Below, one piece after another: positions 1 through 10,213 of a stretch of DNA of 64,000 bases (position 1 is its first letter; the number at the start of each line of letters is the position of its first letter). Under the pieces are notes generated by a model. That model was not told the DNA's origin and did not search any database. It was given only the letters and a program-made list of their open reading frames with translations. The translations under genes were made by a program, and so were the position numbers. Origin of the DNA: Membranihabitans marinus (GTDB lineage: Bacteria > Bacteroidota > Bacteroidia > Chitinophagales > Saprospiraceae); assembly GCF_021729155.1 (NCBI RefSeq), contig NZ_JAJQYA010000001.1:326936-390935 (forward strand). The letters are read 5' to 3'.

Positions 1-1
1 T

Positions 2-1771
2 GTCATGGTCATAGCTTTCTTTTCTTGCGAAGAATATCTCGATAAGACACCAGAAGCTGAAATTGACGAAGCTGATATCTTCTCAACCTATGAATCTTTT
101 CAAGGTTTTGTGGATCCCAATTATGCAGAGATATTAGATTATCATAAGGTTTATTCTTCATCTAGTATGAACTTAGGCCCTGATACATGGGGGTATCTTA
201 GCTATTCTCCATCCACGAATGCCTCCAACGGTCGATATGATAATATTGTAAATGCAAGTGCCGTTTCTTTGTTTCGCAATAATAGATCATCCATAAGTTT
301 TGGTGATCCTACCACTTCTGGTGTTTGGTCTGGCGGTTGGCGTGGAATTAGACGATGCAATATTGGACTGAAAAACATGCACTTGCTCCAAGATGCAACC
401 GATGAGGAAAGAGATTTAATTGAAGGGCAATTGTACTTTTTTAGAGCTTTTTTTCACGGAGAAATTATAGCTGCTTTTGGAGGCATGCCCTTTGTCGACA
501 CCGTATTTGCAGCGGACGATGAACTTAATTTACCTAGGATTACCTATCATGAATGTACAGATCGGATTTTAGAAGATTACGACAAGGCCATCGAATTATT
601 ACCTACGGATTGGGATGAAACTGACATTGGTAGTGAGAGTCCAGGATCGAATGTCGGGCGAATAACTAAGTTTGCCGCTTTAGCTTTTAAGCAAAAACAT
701 GCATTATATGCTGCAAGTCCATTGATGAATAAATTTTCAGGGAATGATTATAGTTATAATAAGACTTATGCAGAAATAGCTGCTAAAACAGGGTGGGAGT
801 TTTTAAAATTAAATGAAGTGACCAATACCCATGCCTTAGTACCTTGGGAAAATTATACAGATAATTTTTTTAAAAATGACAATCGTAAGCAACCGTGGAC
901 CAAGGAGACAATATTACAACGAACGGATAACCGAGATAGAGGAGGAAACCTTTGGGTAGGGTTTATTCGTAACATATATGGGGGGCCACCAAGATTAGGA
1001 GGAGGTGGTAATACAGAATCTGTTAATCAGTTATTTATTGACAAATTTGAAATGGCTGATGGGACTCGTTATAAAGAAGAATACGATCGGGATAACGAAA
1101 GGAGATGGAACGATAGAGATCCTCGATTTAGAGCGAATATCCTTGTAGACAGAGACCAGCATGGTTTTAATCCACAGACTAAGTTAAATCTTTACGATCA
1201 AGTATATGGGGAGGCTAGCGATAAGAGTGTTACAGGAACTATAGCTCTACCATATTTGGTGAAAAAATATTGGGATAAGGGAATTAACCACATCGATAAA
1301 GATTGGAATAGTTTCATTTTTGCAACCCCTAGAATGAGAATGGCTGAGGTGTATTTGGATTATGCCGAAGCGGTGACCGCAGCCTATGGTCCGGATGGGA
1401 GTGCTCCTGGAGCGGACTTGACGGCAGTGGATGCAGTCAATCTTATTAGAACGAGAGCGGGAATGCCTACAGTTACAGCTAATCCATCAGAATATGAAAA
1501 TTTTATGGAGTTGTTGCGGAATGAACGCAATGTAGAATTGTGTTTTGAAGGTCATTATTGGTTTGATCTTCGACGTTGGCACATAGGTCATTTACCTGAA
1601 AATAAGACCGTAGTAGACCTGAAGTTTGACAAAGAATGGACGCCATCATCTTTTGTGAGAACGGAATTTCGAGTAAATACGTTTGATGATCCTACACATT
1701 ATTGGCTACCGCTTCCACGAGATTTGACCTTACTGTATGAAGGAATGTACCAAAATCCAGGTTGGGATTAA
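2..1771 (+). CDS. SusD/RagB-like outer-membrane glycan-binding lipoprotein, 5' end cut
   Basis: SusD-family proteins are surface lipoproteins that cap a SusC transporter and bind the glycan to be imported. The frame is open to the window edge. The first in-frame ATG at 5 gives a signal peptide with no positive n-region before the lipobox FFSC, so the true start is probably a few codons upstream, outside the window. After the lipobox comes the usual EYLDKTP stretch, then a tetratricopeptide-like helical fold. The C-terminus has the family hallmark FEGHYWFDLRRW (about residues 517-528) and ends NPGWD. About 588 residues is normal for the family. SusD genes usually follow their SusC, so the partner of this gene should lie left of the window; the SusC at 1803 pairs with the next SusD. 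The substrate cannot be read from sequence. Confidence 0.93.
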   Translation, partial: VMVIAFFSCEEYLDKTPEAEIDEADIFSTYESFQGFVDPNYAEILDYHKVYSSSSMNLGPDTWGYLSYSPSTNASNGRYDNIVNASAVSLFRNNRSSISFGDPTTSGVWSGGWRGIRRCNIGLKNMHLLQDATDEERDLIEGQLYFFRAFFHGEIIAAFGGMPFVDTVFAADDELNLPRITYHECTDRILEDYDKAIELLPTDWDETDIGSESPGSNVGRITKFAALAFKQKHALYAASPLMNKFSGNDYSYNKTYAEIAAKTGWEFLKLNEVTNTHALVPWENYTDNFFKNDNRKQPWTKETILQRTDNRDRGGNLWVGFIRNIYGGPPRLGGGGNTESVNQLFIDKFEMADGTRYKEEYDRDNERRWNDRDPRFRANILVDRDQHGFNPQTKLNLYDQVYGEASDKSVTGTIALPYLVKKYWDKGINHIDKDWNSFIFATPRMRMAEVYLDYAEAVTAAYGPDGSAPGADLTAVDAVNLIRTRAGMPTVTANPSEYENFMELLRNERNVELCFEGHYWFDLRRWHIGHLPENKTVVDLKFDKEWTPSSFVRTEFRVNTFDDPTHYWLPLPRDLTLLYEGMYQNPGWD

Positions 1772-1802
1772 TGGTTTTTAATGCGATTCAAAAAAATTAA
1801 TT

Positions 1803-4790
1803 ATGAATAAATTACAAATAAAGATAATAGTATTATTCACCATTTATGGATTGTTTATTTCCTCTGTGTCCATGGGACAATCTCAAAAGACCATCGTATT
1901 AATTGATGATGAAGGTCATGGTATAAGCAATGTCTCAGTGTTGAATGAAAATATAGGAAGTACTTTGTGGTCTAATGAAGATGGAGCCATTGATATCAGT
2001 ATGGTCGATAATTCAGCCTTTAAATTAAAGGCTGAAGGCTATGAGAGTCAATGGATATTTCCCGATTCTATAGATATTGTAGATACGGTTCAATTGAGTC
2101 CGAGTTTATATCGTGGTAATTCAGAGGATGTCATCGATATGCCTTTTGGCAAAATGAATAAAAGGCAAATAGCAGGTGCAGTAAACACAGCACATGTAAG
2201 CGATATTTTGCTTTATGATGGACAGCGGAGTTATAGGAGTATAATTTCTGGTAGATTTGCTGGTCTTTTTGGATCATCCAATATTAGACAATTTGGTGCC
2301 CCAACCGTAATTGTCGATGGGATACCTCGGTCTGCTGCGAATTACAATCCAGAACAAATTGAGAGTGTATCTGTGGTGAAAGATTTGGCATCTAGTATGT
2401 TGTATGGCTCGGAAGCTGGCAATGGATTGGTTTTAATCAATACCAAAAAGGGTGATAAGTTTAAAAAATCTATTCGATTTAGAGCAGAAAAAGGTATAAG
2501 TAGTCCAATCTCTCTGCCTAAATACCTTGGGGCGGCAGACTATATGGAATTGTACAATGAGGCTTTGATCAATGATGGATTGGACATACGATATACGGCT
2601 GATGAAATTCAAAAAACTCGTCAAGGAATAGATCCTACTCGATATCCGGATGAAGATCTATTTAATTCAGACTATCTAAACGATTTGACCTTTCATCACA
2701 ATATAGTGGGGGAAGTCAGTGGAGGTAATCAGGCAGGCCAGTATTATCTCAATGTTGGTTGGAGTAAGGAGTCTGGTTTGATCAAAGTGGGGGAAGGGGC
2801 TAATGAACAGTCCAATCGTCTTAATATGAGGGGGAATATTAATTACAATATTACCGATCATATTCAACTGATGTTCAATAGTTCGGCCATATTTAATATC
2901 TCATCCTCTCCTAGATATAGTCGAAGTAGTTTGGATTTTTGGTCTATGGGAAGTGAAATTCGTCCCAATAGAGCACCCATACTTATTCCGAGTAACTTAC
3001 TAGAAGACGAGTCTCTCTTGAGTTCAGCTAAATTAATTGATGGACAATATCTATTGGGTGGATCAAGAGAATACCCTTACAATGTATATGGGGAATTGTC
3101 TCGAAATGGTCGACAAAGTAGTATCGATAGACAGATTGAATTGAGTACGAAATTAAAATTCGATCTAGGCAGTATACTCAAAGGATTGAGTGCTTCGGTA
3201 TTTTTCTCTTTCGATATGTATAATCTTTTTGTTAATGGAATCGATAATGCCTATGCTGTTTACCAACCAATATATAGTGAAGATGGTTCAATTCTATCAT
3301 GGTCGAAGTATGGAACGGATGTGAAAGTAGAATCACCTACCATGAAAGATGTTGGATTCTATCGTCGAGCTGGGATCTATGGAACTTTAGATTACAATAG
3401 AAACTATGGAAAGGATCATAAATTAATGGTCACTACCTTGATGTACAGTGATCAGTATAATTCTGAAGATGTATTTCAGGTCAATAAACATTTGCATTTT
3501 GGTGTGCGGGCTAATTATATATATAAAGATAAATATGTGGCTGAGTTGACTGGAGTTTATCAAGGTTCTGGGAAGTTGTTGGAATCCAATCGATGGGCGA
3601 TGTCTCCAGGAATCGGTTTGGCGTGGATCATGTCGGAAGAAAAGTTCTTAAAAGACAGTGATGTATTTGATTTCGTTAAGGCAAGGGCGAACTGGGCAGT
3701 AGTTAATACCATGGAAAATGTAAATGATTACTATAATGGTATCAATCGGTACAGCGATAATGGTTATTATTATTATGGCCATGGTAGCTATTACAACAAC
3801 GGAAGAATACTTAATATTGGCAATCCTTTTGCGGATTATGAGAAAAAAATGAACTTCAATTTGGGTGTTGAAACTCAAATGTTTAATAATTCAATTGGTA
3901 TAGACATCTCTTATTTCTACTATAAATATTTTGACATCCTGCAAAGTAGAAGTAATATTTTGCCTAGTTATTTTGAATCACCTCCATTGGAAAATTTTGG
4001 AAGCTATCAAACACAAGGTTTAGAGTTTGATCTTACCTATTATCGAAAGGTCGGAAAGGTTGATGTGAGTCTTGGTAGTAATGTTTCTTATTCAATTCCT
4101 AAGGCATTGGAAGTAAATGAATTGACTTATCCTGAGAATGAGTCTTACAGACAGATTGCCGGGAAACAAAGTGATGGTATTTTTGGTTACGTTGCGACTG
4201 GTTTGTTTCAAAGTCAAACAGAAATTGACAATGCACCAGTACAAACCTTTGGCAAAGTACAACCGGGAGATATACGATATGAAGATTTGAACAATGACGG
4301 TCAGATTACCGATGCCGATCGCAAGATTATTGGGAATTCTAGAGCAAGATTACAACTTGGATTGCACTTTCATTTAAAGTATAAATCGTTAGAATTATTT
4401 GCATTGGGTACTGGTCAGTATGGTCAAGATCGTTCGTTCACCAATAGTTATTATTGGGTATATGGAGATCGAAAATATTCAGATGAAGTATTGGGCCGCT
4501 GGACTCCTGAAACCGCTGCTTCCGCCACCTATCCAAGGTTGACTAGTCAAACATCAGCCAATAATTATCGAAATTCAACTTTTTGGACTTACAAGAATGA
4601 TTGGTTTTCATTGAATACCCTCCAATTGTCTTATACTTTGAAAGACTTTATTTCACTAGAAACCTGCCAGGTTTATTTGCGGGGTAGCAATATTGCTACA
4701 ATATCTGAACTTAAAGAAAAGACACAACTGAATATTGGATCAAGACCACAAATGCGATCATATACTGCGGGCCTAAATATAAACTTTTAA
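1803..4790 (+). CDS. SusC/RagA-like TonB-dependent outer-membrane transporter
   Basis: This is a TonB-dependent beta-barrel that imports oligosaccharides with its SusD cap. The 995-residue protein has a signal peptide ending near MGQS (residues 1-26) and a carboxypeptidase-regulatory-like beta-sandwich (about 28-100). The plug domain (about 115-215) carries TVIVDGIPR and VKDLASSMLYGSEAGNG, typical of SusC plugs. The rest is a long barrel rich in Tyr, Asn and aromatic strands, with an Asp-rich segment DLNNDGQITDADRKI (about 830) that looks like a calcium-binding loop. It ends in NINF, a standard C-terminal outer-membrane strand. It starts 31 bases after the preceding SusD and the next SusD starts 1 base after its stop, so all are probably one transcript. 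The length is slightly short for SusC but nothing essential looks missing. Confidence 0.95.
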   Translation: MNKLQIKIIVLFTIYGLFISSVSMGQSQKTIVLIDDEGHGISNVSVLNENIGSTLWSNEDGAIDISMVDNSAFKLKAEGYESQWIFPDSIDIVDTVQLSPSLYRGNSEDVIDMPFGKMNKRQIAGAVNTAHVSDILLYDGQRSYRSIISGRFAGLFGSSNIRQFGAPTVIVDGIPRSAANYNPEQIESVSVVKDLASSMLYGSEAGNGLVLINTKKGDKFKKSIRFRAEKGISSPISLPKYLGAADYMELYNEALINDGLDIRYTADEIQKTRQGIDPTRYPDEDLFNSDYLNDLTFHHNIVGEVSGGNQAGQYYLNVGWSKESGLIKVGEGANEQSNRLNMRGNINYNITDHIQLMFNSSAIFNISSSPRYSRSSLDFWSMGSEIRPNRAPILIPSNLLEDESLLSSAKLIDGQYLLGGSREYPYNVYGELSRNGRQSSIDRQIELSTKLKFDLGSILKGLSASVFFSFDMYNLFVNGIDNAYAVYQPIYSEDGSILSWSKYGTDVKVESPTMKDVGFYRRAGIYGTLDYNRNYGKDHKLMVTTLMYSDQYNSEDVFQVNKHLHFGVRANYIYKDKYVAELTGVYQGSGKLLESNRWAMSPGIGLAWIMSEEKFLKDSDVFDFVKARANWAVVNTMENVNDYYNGINRYSDNGYYYYGHGSYYNNGRILNIGNPFADYEKKMNFNLGVETQMFNNSIGIDISYFYYKYFDILQSRSNILPSYFESPPLENFGSYQTQGLEFDLTYYRKVGKVDVSLGSNVSYSIPKALEVNELTYPENESYRQIAGKQSDGIFGYVATGLFQSQTEIDNAPVQTFGKVQPGDIRYEDLNNDGQITDADRKIIGNSRARLQLGLHFHLKYKSLELFALGTGQYGQDRSFTNSYYWVYGDRKYSDEVLGRWTPETAASATYPRLTSQTSANNYRNSTFWTYKNDWFSLNTLQLSYTLKDFISLETCQVYLRGSNIATISELKEKTQLNIGSRPQMRSYTAGLNINF

Positions 4791-4791
4791 G

Positions 4792-6534
4792 ATGATGAAG
4801 AAAAATATACAATTTTTGCTACAGTTAATGGTATTTCTTATGCTTTTCACTTCTTGTGAGAACTATTTGGATCCCAATAACGAAAACTTTATATCGGAAG
4901 AAGATTTAATTTCAAACATGTCCTATGCGGAGGGGCTATTGTTGAGCGCTTATCAAGAATTGCCCAATGATTATTATTTCGAGACCGATGTGGCTACTGA
5001 TGATGCAGTCACCAATAATCTCAATTCGGGCAATCGGCGAATGGCAATCGGCGAATGGGGATCCACTTTTAATCCTGTATCAGAGTGGGAAACTTCCAAT
5101 GTAGCCATTATCAATAGGATCAATAAATTTTTAGAAATAAGTCCTTCGGTACAATGGGCTCTCGATCAAAGATTGGATGAAGCGACCAATGCAATAAGAG
5201 CAGGATTAATAGAGAAGAGATTGCGTGGAGAAGCATACGGACTGCGTGCTTGGTATAAGTTGAAATTGTTGCAGCATCATGGAGGTAAAGCGGCCGATGG
5301 AAGAATGCTTGGTTTCCCAATTATTAATTCTTCTTTACATCCTTCTGATGATTGGAATTTGCCGAGAAATACAATTGCAGAATGTGTGGCGAGTATTTTT
5401 GATGACTGTGATATGGCTATTGAGTCTTTGCCTGCAAATTGGGAAAATAAACCTGTAGGTCCTGATTATCCTGAAGAGAATGCTTATTTTAATGAGACTT
5501 CAGGAGCGCGTTTTGAAAATCGATTGAATGGAAATGCTGCCAGAGCCATCAAGGCAAGGACTGCTTTATTGGCAGCTAGTCCAGCCTTTGCTGAAGGTAG
5601 CAATGTGACTTGGGAAGAAGCAGCGAGAATAGCCGGTACTTTGTTGAAGGATTTGGGCGAACTTTATGATGACAACCATACTTTCTTTAAGGAAACGGGT
5701 AATAAGGAAATTCTATGGAATCAATCTTTGCGTCAGATTAGAACATGGGAACAAAATAACTTTCCTCCTTCACAATTTGGTTATGGACGGACCAATCCCA
5801 GTCAAAATTTAGTAGATGCTTTTCCAATGGCCAACGGTTATCCGATTAATCATCCTGAAAGTGGATATGATGTTGCGAATCCATATACTAATCGAGACCA
5901 AAGATTTTATGATTATATCGTGTACAATGGTTCGACTTTTAGTGGAGATAAAGTGGTGACAGACCAGACTTCAGATCTAGATGGAATTAATGCTACTGAT
6001 TTTTCGACGAGAACAGGGTATTATCTTAAAAAATTCATGAATGAAAGCATAAACTTGAATCCAACCAGACCTACGAATGCGCCTCATTCATATACCTTGG
6101 TGAGAATGACTGAAGTGTTGTTGAATTATGCAGAGGCGGCCAATGAGGCATGGGGCCCTGATGCTGACCCATTAAATCTAGGCTTTACTGCCAAAGATAA
6201 AATTGCTGAACTAAGACAACGGGCTGGCATATCCGATGATGGTTTTCTTTCAGGTCTCGATCAAGATGGTTTTCGTGATTTGATTCACAATGAGCGAAGA
6301 ATTAGCCTTTGTTTTGAAGGATTTAGATTTTGGGATATCCGAAGATGGATGGATAATGATGCCATCGATGGTAGTGTTAAAGGGGTGTTTATCAGTAGTG
6401 ATCTTGATGGTAATAAAATATATGAATATAGAGATGTGGAGGAAAGAAGATTTCAACCTTATATGATCTATGGCCCCATTCCTTATCAAGAAATTGTCAA
6501 GGCTAGTAATTTAGTCCAAAATCAAGGATGGTAA
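4792..6534 (+). CDS. SusD/RagB-like glycan-binding lipoprotein
   Basis: This is the surface lipoprotein partner of the SusC directly upstream, with a 1-base gap. The signal peptide has lipobox LFTSC (Cys near residue 22), followed by the common ENYLDPN start. The helical SusD core continues to the C-terminal hallmark FEGFRFWDIRRW (about residues 505-516), and the protein ends NQGW. It is 580 residues long, typical for the family. An ATG doublet at 4792 and 4795 leaves two possible starts one codon apart. The product should cap the SusC barrel and present glycan to it. It differs strongly from the first SusD of the window, so the two pairs likely handle different ligands or different parts of one polymer. 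Confidence 0.94.
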   Translation: MMKKNIQFLLQLMVFLMLFTSCENYLDPNNENFISEEDLISNMSYAEGLLLSAYQELPNDYYFETDVATDDAVTNNLNSGNRRMAIGEWGSTFNPVSEWETSNVAIINRINKFLEISPSVQWALDQRLDEATNAIRAGLIEKRLRGEAYGLRAWYKLKLLQHHGGKAADGRMLGFPIINSSLHPSDDWNLPRNTIAECVASIFDDCDMAIESLPANWENKPVGPDYPEENAYFNETSGARFENRLNGNAARAIKARTALLAASPAFAEGSNVTWEEAARIAGTLLKDLGELYDDNHTFFKETGNKEILWNQSLRQIRTWEQNNFPPSQFGYGRTNPSQNLVDAFPMANGYPINHPESGYDVANPYTNRDQRFYDYIVYNGSTFSGDKVVTDQTSDLDGINATDFSTRTGYYLKKFMNESINLNPTRPTNAPHSYTLVRMTEVLLNYAEAANEAWGPDADPLNLGFTAKDKIAELRQRAGISDDGFLSGLDQDGFRDLIHNERRISLCFEGFRFWDIRRWMDNDAIDGSVKGVFISSDLDGNKIYEYRDVEERRFQPYMIYGPIPYQEIVKASNLVQNQGW

Positions 6535-6556
6535 TTTAAAAAACAAGAGGTAAATT

Positions 6557-7594
6557 ATGAAAAATCAAATATTCTTACTTTTATTATTAGCCCTGGTGGG
6601 CTGTGAAAATCAACCTATTGAATTTCCAGATTATGATTATCAATCGGTATATTTTCCGCTGCAAACACCTCTTCGAACCTTATCCTTAGGGGAAGACCGG
6701 GTAGATAATTCACTAGACAAGGAAGGTAAATTCGATATCGGTGTCAGCATCGGTGGTTTGTATAAGAACAATAATGATTGGACGGTAGACTATGTTGTGG
6801 ATGAAGAGTTGGCACAGAATGTATATCGAACCAATACGGACGAAGAAATACAGGCTTTGCCATCTTCCTATTATAGTCTTGAGCCTCAAAATTCGGTCAC
6901 TATTCCCAATGGTTCTTTTCAAGGCCTGATTCGAGTTAGTCTTAATGAGGCATTTTTTAATGACACTTTAGCTTTGACTGGGCAATATGTTATTCCTTTG
7001 AGAATCACCAATACCACCGCAGATACCATACTTCAAGGGAATAGTTCATTGGATCATCCAGATCGAAGAGTGTCTACAGATTGGAAGGTAAAACAAGCAC
7101 CTAAGGATTGGGTTTTGTTTGGCATTAAATATGTGAATGCTTTTGAAGGTACTTATTTACATAGAGGAAAAGTAGTGAAAAAAGACAAAGTGACGGGTGA
7201 AGTGGTCGATACAGAAGTGTTTAGAAATCTTCATGTTGAGAAAGATGCCCTGATTAGAATGAAATCGGTATCCAAGACAGCGGTGGAGACAGACGGAGCT
7301 GGATTTATTACAAGTGACGACTATTCAATGAAGTTGACATTTGATAACGATACTGGAAAATCGGGATCAGTAACGGTGAGTTCAGGTAAAAATTCACAAA
7401 TTCAAATCTCCGGTACAGGCCAATACTTTGACAAAGCGTCTAGTTCAGAACAGTGGTCCTTACTTACCTGGCAATCCATGTATTTGGACTACAGCTATGA
7501 GGAGGGTGATTTTATCCATGAAGTAAAAGATACTTTGGTTTTTAGAGATCGAGGTATTCACTTCGAGGAAAATGATATCTATGTTGGAGAATAA
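6557..7594 (+). CDS. DUF1735-type (BT_3987-like) surface lipoprotein
   Basis: A 345-residue lipoprotein with a short signal peptide and lipobox LVGC (Cys near 16). The N-terminal 150 residues look like the DUF1735/BT_3987-N beta-sandwich, including a stretch on bounds and averages of observed values (PSSYYSLEPQNSVTIPNG) followed by a segment like VIPLRITNTTADT. These are common in proteins encoded right after SusC/SusD pairs. The C-terminal half is a second beta-rich domain with no motif I can name. It starts 22 bases after the SusD stop and is the last gene before a hairpin terminator, so it is probably the last member of the susCD transcript. The likely role is auxiliary surface glycan binding; no enzymatic residues are visible. 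Confidence 0.8.
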   Translation: MKNQIFLLLLLALVGCENQPIEFPDYDYQSVYFPLQTPLRTLSLGEDRVDNSLDKEGKFDIGVSIGGLYKNNNDWTVDYVVDEELAQNVYRTNTDEEIQALPSSYYSLEPQNSVTIPNGSFQGLIRVSLNEAFFNDTLALTGQYVIPLRITNTTADTILQGNSSLDHPDRRVSTDWKVKQAPKDWVLFGIKYVNAFEGTYLHRGKVVKKDKVTGEVVDTEVFRNLHVEKDALIRMKSVSKTAVETDGAGFITSDDYSMKLTFDNDTGKSGSVTVSSGKNSQIQISGTGQYFDKASSSEQWSLLTWQSMYLDYSYEEGDFIHEVKDTLVFRDRGIHFEENDIYVGE

Positions 7595-7702
7595 TTGAAT
7601 TAATATAACAGAATAACAAGAAAGCAGTTTTTATTTCAATCCTTATACATTTTAGGATCAATTTTTTTACTTCAATTTTATTTCAGGCAATAAGTTTAAT
7701 TA

Positions 7703-7752
7703 GTCCTGTTTTTGGCTTGGCAAAGGTTTAAAGACAGGACGTTTTTTATTTT
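7703..7752 (+). terminator. Rho-independent terminator after the SusC/SusD operon
   Basis: Perfect 7-bp stem GTCCTGT (7703-7709) pairing with ACAGGAC (7734-7740), a 24-nt loop, then GTTTTTTATTTTT. It lies about 110 bases after the DUF1735 gene and separates the PUL from the next gene. The loop is long, so strength is uncertain. Confidence 0.6.
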
Positions 7753-7884
7753 TAAGTAAAGTTCATTTTAAGTCTCATTAAGAGAGTTCATAGTATAGTC
7801 GTTTCTGGCTATTTGTTATTTTATTTTGTTTCGTGATTAATATATTCTATATTTAAAATTTATATAATATATAATCCGAATAAT

Positions 7885-8820
7885 ATGAAAAATATACCCT
7901 GGCTATTTATATTTCTTTTATTGGGCTGTCAGCAAAAGGAAAAAGAAACAGAGGTGCCGGTGATATTATTCCCCAGTGAATTGGTGAATGTGACTCCACT
8001 AGAAGCCGAAGCTGTATTCACCGGAACTGGACAAGTCGAAGAATGGGACAAAGAAATACGAGAAAGAGGTTTTATCCTATTGGAAGATGGCATCTATAAA
8101 ATGTGGTATACCGGTTACAATAAAGATATAGATCCACAAATGAAACTCGGCTATGCCACCTCAACCGATGGGATTAAATGGGAGCGACATCCCGATAATC
8201 CAATATTTGAGGAAAAATGGACAGAAGATGTTTTTGTCCAACACCAAGGGGATACCTTTTATATGTTCGCAGAAGGAGAAAATGATTTGGCGCACTTAAT
8301 GACGTCAAGTGATGGTATCAATTGGGAAGAAAAGGGAGATTTAATTATCGAACAAAGTGATGGACAAAAAGTAATTCCACCCTATGGCACACCAACTATA
8401 TGGATCGAAAAGGATCAATGGTATTTGTTTTATGAGAAAACAGATATGGGAATTTGGTTGGCTACTTCAAAAGACCTTATTCATTGGACCAATGTACAGG
8501 ATGATCCAGTTATCTCATTGGGACCAGAGACCTACGATGTAGCCGCAGTGGCAGCCAATCAAGTAATTCATTATAAGGGAAGTTATTACCTCTATTACCA
8601 CGCTACCTCAAATCACGATTGGCTAACAGGGAAGTCTAGCACTCCAATCATTTGGACCTCTAATATTGCTCGCTCTGACGATCTTATTCACTGGACTAAG
8701 TACGAAGAAAACCCTATAATTGAGGGCGATTATTCCAGTCCCATCGTTATTATGGATCACCAAAACCCTACCCTCTTTACCATGCATGATGAAGTGCATA
8801 GATTTCGAAGTGGGAATTAA
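7885..8820 (+). CDS. Five-bladed beta-propeller glycosidase-like lipoprotein (GH43/GH32/GH130-type fold)
   Basis: A 311-residue lipoprotein (lipobox LLLGC, Cys near 15). The body shows a repeated blade pattern: YATSTDGIKWERH, TSSDGINWEE, ATSKDLIHWT and ARSDDLIHWTKY, each followed by a turn such as NPIF or DPVI. This S-x-D-x-I-x-W pattern marks five-bladed propeller glycosidases (GH32, GH43, GH117, GH130 and relatives). I cannot place it in one family or assign its catalytic acids without an alignment. Being lipidated, it should act at the cell surface or in the periplasm on oligosaccharides. It is the first gene of the long same-strand catabolic run, separated from the PUL by a terminator and about 130 AT-rich bases that probably hold its promoter. 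Confidence 0.75.
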   Translation: MKNIPWLFIFLLLGCQQKEKETEVPVILFPSELVNVTPLEAEAVFTGTGQVEEWDKEIRERGFILLEDGIYKMWYTGYNKDIDPQMKLGYATSTDGIKWERHPDNPIFEEKWTEDVFVQHQGDTFYMFAEGENDLAHLMTSSDGINWEEKGDLIIEQSDGQKVIPPYGTPTIWIEKDQWYLFYEKTDMGIWLATSKDLIHWTNVQDDPVISLGPETYDVAAVAANQVIHYKGSYYLYYHATSNHDWLTGKSSTPIIWTSNIARSDDLIHWTKYEENPIIEGDYSSPIVIMDHQNPTLFTMHDEVHRFRSGN

Positions 8821-8844
8821 ATTAAATGATAACTATTCAAACTT

Positions 8845-10149
8845 ATGATAAAATATTTATCCTTTTTTCTATTAATGACATTTAATCTGTCCGTATTTGG
8901 TCAGAATTATAATGTTAATACCGACTATATCAATCAGATGTATCCACAGTGGGAGGCCCTCTATAAGGATTTACACCAGCATCCCGAACTGTCCATGCAG
9001 GAGATGAAAACCTCTAAATTAATGGGGCAATTGTTAAAGGAAAAAGGATTTGAAGTCAATGATGGGTTTGGTGCCTATAATCTAGCCGCTGTCTATAAAA
9101 ACGGGCCGGGACCTGTGGTACTCATACGAGCCGATATGGATGCTCTGCCTATCGAGGAGCAAACCAATCTGCCCTATGCCAGTAAGGCCAAAGGTATCAA
9201 TGCTGCTGGTCAAGAAGTGTCTGTAATGCATGCATGCGGCCACGACATTCATATGACGGTATTCCAGGGCGTGGCCAATTATTTGACACAACATAAGGAT
9301 GACTGGAAGGGAACCCTAATTATGGTCGCTCAATCTGCTGAAGAATCTGGTCTAGGAGCTGATTTGTTTTTCAAAAATGGTTTGTATGACAAACTTCCCA
9401 AGCCAGACTATGCCCTTGCTTTACATTGTAACTCCTATTTAGAAGCGGGCAAAGTGGGGTATCGAAGTGGTCCTATGATGGCCAGTGTAGATATGATTGA
9501 TGTTACCGTATTGGGGAAAGGAGGCCATGGTGCTGCACCTCATACTACAGTTGATCCTATTGTATTGAGTAGCCAATTGATTCAAGCATTTCAGACCATC
9601 GTCAGTCGATCTGTCAATCCCATTGAGCCGGCTGTAGTCACAGTAGGTTCCATTCACGGAGGAAGCGTGCACAATGTCATCCCCGATGAAGTCAAGATGG
9701 AATTGACGGTTAGAGCATATTCTCCTGAGGTTCGCAATCTCATCATTGACCGTATCCACATCTTGTGTCGACAGTTGGGATTGGCTGCTGGGTTAACGGA
9801 AGATTTATTACCGCGTATTGAGATTCGAGAACCTATTACTCCAGCTACCATTAACGACGAAAAATTGGTGTCTAAATTGTTGCCGGTATTTCAAAATACT
9901 TTCGGAGAAAGCAATGTGGAAGAAATGCCTCAATACACTGTGGGGGAAGATTTTAGTCGCTTTGGAATGCAGGATCATCATGTACCCATTTGCTTGTTTT
10001 GGTTGGGTACGGTAGATCCAGCAAAAATGGATATGGGGCAATTGCCTTCCTTGCATTCACCCTTTTTTGCTCCTCTACCAGAGCCTTCTATAAAAACTGG
10101 AGTTGCGGCTATGTCGGCAGCGGCTGTGGAATTATTCAATCAACAATAG
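8845..10149 (+). CDS. M20D-family amidohydrolase / N-acyl hydrolase, exported
   Basis: A metal-dependent amidohydrolase of the M20 (IAA-amino-acid or hippurate hydrolase) group. Residues 1-19 form a signal peptide ending VFGQ, so it acts in the periplasm, unlike many cytoplasmic relatives. Metal-site motifs are clear: RADMDALPIEE, then HACGHDIHM with the bridging Cys and two His, then AQSAEESGLGAD with paired Glu, LHCNS, and LHSPFF near the C-terminus. A dimerisation domain (about 200-320) contains GKGGHGAAPH. Its 434 residues are normal. The family removes acyl groups from amino acids or amino compounds; here it may deacylate an amino-sugar or conjugate released by the neighbours (inference from context). 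It starts 24 bases after the preceding gene. Confidence 0.9.
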   Translation: MIKYLSFFLLMTFNLSVFGQNYNVNTDYINQMYPQWEALYKDLHQHPELSMQEMKTSKLMGQLLKEKGFEVNDGFGAYNLAAVYKNGPGPVVLIRADMDALPIEEQTNLPYASKAKGINAAGQEVSVMHACGHDIHMTVFQGVANYLTQHKDDWKGTLIMVAQSAEESGLGADLFFKNGLYDKLPKPDYALALHCNSYLEAGKVGYRSGPMMASVDMIDVTVLGKGGHGAAPHTTVDPIVLSSQLIQAFQTIVSRSVNPIEPAVVTVGSIHGGSVHNVIPDEVKMELTVRAYSPEVRNLIIDRIHILCRQLGLAAGLTEDLLPRIEIREPITPATINDEKLVSKLLPVFQNTFGESNVEEMPQYTVGEDFSRFGMQDHHVPICLFWLGTVDPAKMDMGQLPSLHSPFFAPLPEPSIKTGVAAMSAAAVELFNQQ

Positions 10150-10213
10150 GTGGATAGATAGCAATAAATTGGAAAAGTATATTTCTCTAGATAGGGGTAT
10201 TTTCATAAGAAAA